Assembly (NCBI RefSeq): GCF_014650035.1
Contig: NZ_BMUE01000013.1
Location: forward strand, 124,001 to 188,000
From: Streptomyces lucensis JCM 4490
GTDB lineage: Bacteria > Actinomycetota > Actinomycetes > Streptomycetales > Streptomycetaceae
Reading direction: 5' to 3'
Length of the DNA stretch: 64,000 nucleotides
Position numbers and translations under genes: made by a program. A model generated the notes under the pieces. It had not been told where the DNA came from. It did not search any database and saw nothing but the letters and a program-made list of their open reading frames with translations. Each line of letters begins with the position of its first letter. Positions within the stretch are counted from its first letter, which is position 1. Positions 60,374 to 64,000 of the stretch are shown piece after piece.

Positions 60374-61219
60374 TCAGAAGTCCGCTTCCCCGAGGAACTC
60401 CGTGTCCTCGCCCTCTTGCTCCAGGGCCTGGCGGACGACGTGGAGGGCCATGCCCTCGGGGTAGCCCTTGCGGGCGAGCATGCCGGCGAGGCGGCGCAGC
60501 CGCTTGTCGCGGTCGAGACCGCGGGTGGCACGCAGCTTGCGGGCGACCAGTTCGCGGGCGGTCGCCTCCTCCTGCTCGGAGTCGAGCCGGCCGACGGCCT
60601 CGTCGATCAACGCCGAGTCGACGCCCTTGGTGCGCAGTTCCCGGGCCAGTGCGCGCCGGGCGAGTCCCCGGCCATGGTGCCGGGACTCCACCCAGGCGTC
60701 CGCGAACGCGCCGTCGTCGATCAGCCCGACCTCCTCGAACCGCGACAGCACCTCCTCGGCCGCCTCCTCGGGGATCTCCCTCTTGCGCAGGGCGTCCGCG
60801 AGCTGCTTGCGGGTGCGCGGGGTCCCGGTGAGCAGGCGCAGGCAGATCGCCCGTGCCCGCTCGACCGGGTCCCCTGAAGACTCCCCCCGCTCGGCCCTCG
60901 ACGAGGAAGGGGCGTCTTCGTCCTCACCGGGCGCGTCCCCGAAGCCGCGCCGCCGCCGGGCGCGCCCCCGGCCGTCCCGCGCTCCAGCGGCGCCCCCGGA
61001 GCCACGGCGGGGCGAGCCGTCCCCGTACGGTTCGTCGCCCGCGTCGCCCGGGTACCCGCCGCTGTCCTCGGCCCCCTGGCCGCCGTGTTCGCGGTGGCCG
61101 TCGTCCCGGTGGCCGTCGTATCCGTCCGGGGCGGAGCCGCGACGTCCCCCGGTGCCCCTCCCCCGTGGGGCACCGGGGGTGGCGTACTCGTATTCGGCCC
61201 AGTCGGTTCGTCGTGTCAC
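60374..61219 (-). CDS. recX: Regulatory protein RecX
   Basis: A 281-residue RecX, which binds RecA filaments and limits RecA activity. The three-helix repeats start near ARAICLRLLTGTPRTRKQLADAL and continue through SRHHGRGLARRALARELR and ARKLRATRGLDRD. The first roughly 115 residues are an unusual hydrophilic Gly/Arg/Asp-rich extension, which I recall in Streptomyces RecX proteins. The GTG at 61219 lies three bases from the recA stop, so recA and recX form one operon. Confidence 0.93.
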   Translation of the reverse strand: MTRRTDWAEYEYATPGAPRGRGTGGRRGSAPDGYDGHRDDGHREHGGQGAEDSGGYPGDAGDEPYGDGSPRRGSGGAAGARDGRGRARRRRGFGDAPGEDEDAPSSSRAERGESSGDPVERARAICLRLLTGTPRTRKQLADALRKREIPEEAAEEVLSRFEEVGLIDDGAFADAWVESRHHGRGLARRALARELRTKGVDSALIDEAVGRLDSEQEEATARELVARKLRATRGLDRDKRLRRLAGMLARKGYPEGMALHVVRQALEQEGEDTEFLGEADF

Positions 61220-61222
61220 GGG

Positions 61223-62353
<1,131 letters not shown>

Positions 62354-62515
62354 GGGTTCCACCCGGTTTGCTTGAGTCGATCGCTTCACGTCAAAGACGC
62401 TAACGCCTGCCACTGACAATGCGCCCCGACGCAGGTCCAGCCTGTGGATAACCGAGGGACCTTCCCGGCGAACCGGGCCGAAACCCCCTCTCGAAAGCCT
62501 CGCCTGAACCCCCAT

Positions 62516-62531
62516 AAGAATGGATGTTCGA
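62516..62531 (-). promoter_or_regulatory. SOS box upstream of recA
   Basis: On the minus strand the site reads TCGAACATCCATTCTT, matching the SOS consensus TCGAAC(N4)GTTCGA in the left half and the TTC of the right half. It indicates LexA control of recA-recX. Confidence 0.82.
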
Positions 62532-62566
62532 TTTTCGTGTCAAGCAGGCCCAGGGGTGAAACGCCG

Positions 62567-62596
62567 GGAGGCAGTGGCATGACCGCCACTGCCTCC
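62567..62596. terminator. Terminator of the AI-2E-family gene (repeated hairpin sequence)
   Basis: Perfect 12-bp arms (62567-62578 with 62585-62596), identical to the arms of the gluABCD terminator, with loop ATGACC, about 40 bases past the stop of the minus-strand permease gene. A short T-run follows on the plus side. Confidence 0.85.
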
Positions 62597-62633
62597 GTTT
62601 CCCCGGTACGCCGCTACCACTCCCGGTACGCCG

Positions 62634-63884
62634 CTACGACTCCTCGGGCTCCGGCCTCCCGGCCCACAGCCGCCGTATGCGGGTGAACACGCCGGGGCCG
62701 CTCGGACTCCTGCGGCGGTGGCCGTGCACCCGGGGGTCGTCCGTGACGGCGTACCGCTTCACGTACGCCCCCAGGAAGGCCTGCAGGGTGGCGACCGCGG
62801 GGATGGCGATCAGCGCGCCGACGGCGCCCAGCAGCGCGGTGCCCGCTATGACCGACCCGAACGCGACCGCCGGGTGGATGTCGACCGTCCTGGCGGTCAG
62901 CTTGGGCTGGAGGACGTAGTTCTCGAACTGCTGGTAGACCACGACGAACCCCAGCACCCACACCGCGTACCAGGGCTCGACGGTGAACGCGATCAGCATC
63001 GGCAGCGCGCCCGCGAGGTACGTCCCGATGGTCGGGATGAACTGGGAGACCAGGCCCACCCAGACACCGAGCACGGGCGCGTAGGGCACGTCCAGGGCCT
63101 GCAGCAGGATGTAGTGCGCGACCCCGGAGATGAGCGCCATGAGACCGCGCGAGTAGAGGTAACCGCCCGTCTTGTCGACGGCGATCTCCCAGGCCCGCAG
63201 CACCTCGGTCTGACGTGCGGGGGGCAGGACCGAGCACAGGGCGCGCCGCAGCCGGGGGCCGTCGGCGGCGAAGTAGAACGAGAACAGCCCGATCGTCAGC
63301 AGCTGGAAGAGCCCGCCGAGCACCTGCGTGGAGACGTCGAGGACGCCGGCGGCGCTGTTCTGCGCGTACTTGCGCAGCCAGTCGGAGTGGAGCAGGCCCT
63401 CCTGGATGTCCACGCGTCTGAGTTCCGTGTGGAAGGTCTCGTTGGTCCAGTTGATCAGCGAGTCCAGGTAGTCCGGGAACCCCTCGATCATCTTGATGAT
63501 CTGGCCGGCGAGCATGGAGCCGAGCAGGGTGACGAATCCGGCGACGGCGATCGTCAGCCCGAGGAAGACCAGGAAGGTGGCGAGGCCCCTGCGCATGCCG
63601 CGGGCGGCCATCCGGCTGACCGCGGGCTCGATCGCCAGGGCCAGGAAGAACGCGATCAGAATATTGATCAACAGGCCGGTCAGCTGGTGGAAGGCCCAGC
63701 TGCCCAGCTGGAACGCGGCGATCAACGCGAGCGCGAGCACCATGGCACGCGGCAGCCAGCGCGGCATACGGGCGACAGGAGCGACGGCGCCGTCGGCCGG
63801 GGGCCGGTCGGGGGGCGTCGCGTCGGTCAGTGCGGAGTGCCGGCTGGGCGGCTGGTTGTCCTCGTCAGTGGGTGCCACGTGCAC
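62634..63884 (-). CDS. AI-2E family (PerM-like) transporter
   Basis: A 416-residue membrane protein with about eight hydrophobic segments. The hallmark region FFLALAIEPAVSRMAARG and the later PTIGTYLAGALP, FVVVYQQFENYVLQPKL and VGALIAIPAVATLQAFL identify the PerM/TqsA (AI-2E) family, whose substrates are mostly unproven; export of small molecules is assumed. The N-terminal 40 residues and the basic C-terminal tail (RRRSPSGPG) are cytosolic. GTG codons at 63884 and 63878 are both possible starts. Downstream lies the hairpin shared in sequence with the glu operon. Confidence 0.87.
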   Translation of the reverse strand: MHVAPTDEDNQPPSRHSALTDATPPDRPPADGAVAPVARMPRWLPRAMVLALALIAAFQLGSWAFHQLTGLLINILIAFFLALAIEPAVSRMAARGMRRGLATFLVFLGLTIAVAGFVTLLGSMLAGQIIKMIEGFPDYLDSLINWTNETFHTELRRVDIQEGLLHSDWLRKYAQNSAAGVLDVSTQVLGGLFQLLTIGLFSFYFAADGPRLRRALCSVLPPARQTEVLRAWEIAVDKTGGYLYSRGLMALISGVAHYILLQALDVPYAPVLGVWVGLVSQFIPTIGTYLAGALPMLIAFTVEPWYAVWVLGFVVVYQQFENYVLQPKLTARTVDIHPAVAFGSVIAGTALLGAVGALIAIPAVATLQAFLGAYVKRYAVTDDPRVHGHRRRSPSGPGVFTRIRRLWAGRPEPEES

Positions 63885-64000
63885 CAGTCTCGCCGACGCC
63901 GGCGCCGACCGGCGCCCACCTGCGATGTTCGTGACAGATCAGTTTCATCGCCGCGTCGGCGCAGCCACGTCAGCGCCGCTCCCCCGGCACGTTCATGACC
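63885..64000. other. Window edge, no gene called
   Basis: The last 116 bases upstream of the AI-2E-type gene. Minus-strand frames are open at the edge in two registers, so the tail of another minus-strand gene may enter here, but nothing recognisable can be read from so little sequence. Confidence 0.4.

Noticed and set aside
57756..60464. 902-codon plus-strand ORF opposite the FtsX-type permease
   Set aside because: Gly/Asp/Glu/Arg-rich antisense frame; the minus-strand frame has clear FtsX motifs.

Overview
The window is a high-GC actinobacterial chromosome segment, almost certainly Streptomyces. The evidence is the strong G/C bias at third codon positions, the frequent GTG starts, ATGA/GTGA gene overlaps, and the block nrdR-nrdJ / lexA / hflX / rshA / dapF / miaA / miaB / gluABCD / recX-recA, which as I recall keeps this order in Streptomyces coelicolor. 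No rRNA, tRNA, CRISPR array, insertion sequence or phage gene was seen.

Layout. (1) 1-8351 is core: a DUF4937 gene fragment, a TerD protein, the B12-dependent ribonucleotide reductase nrdJ with its repressor nrdR (two NrdR boxes upstream), lexA with an SOS box, and a DinG-type helicase. (2) 8638-24305 looks like an inserted island. Its left half is a plus-strand operon behind a LysR regulator: glutamate (methylaspartate) mutase S and E, a cytosolic AapJ-like binding-protein fold, an EamA transporter, an aspartate-semialdehyde dehydrogenase, an aspartate kinase and an Fe(II)/2-oxoglutarate oxygenase. Its right half is a signalling and regulatory block: an enolase-superfamily enzyme, a LuxR-type activator, a translationally coupled afsA / acyl-CoA-dehydrogenase-like / HAD-phosphatase operon, and two TetR proteins of the gamma-butyrolactone-receptor type. 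Four ARE-like palindromes with the same spacing lie at the promoters of this block. (3) 24329-28782 is a NIS-siderophore-type operon (aminotransferase, IucA/IucC synthetase, acetyltransferase). (4) 29180-64000 returns to core: secreted protease, hflX, M1 peptidase, RelA/SpoT homologue, dapF, miaA, miaB, the cobalt-uptake pair cbtAB behind a cobalamin riboswitch, signalling and hypothetical genes, the gluRK-gluABCD glutamate system, a cysteine dioxygenase-rhodanese pair, an FtsX-type permease, recX-recA with an SOS box, and an AI-2E-family permease.

The likely novel system is the island. I infer that glutamate is rearranged to 3-methylaspartate, which a dedicated kinase and dehydrogenase may activate and reduce to its semialdehyde. 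The oxygenase, the binding-protein-like protein and perhaps the enolase-fold enzyme may modify it, and the EamA protein may export the product. A diffusible furan- or butenolide-type hormone made by the AfsA operon would release the TetR repressors from the AREs and switch on the LuxR activator. Product, hormone and enzyme order are inference; gene content, overlaps and palindromes are read directly.

Several loci are linked by B12: NrdJ and glutamate mutase use adenosylcobalamin, and cbtAB is under a cobalamin riboswitch. Starts were chosen from visible ribosome-binding sites and family alignment from memory; no searches were run.
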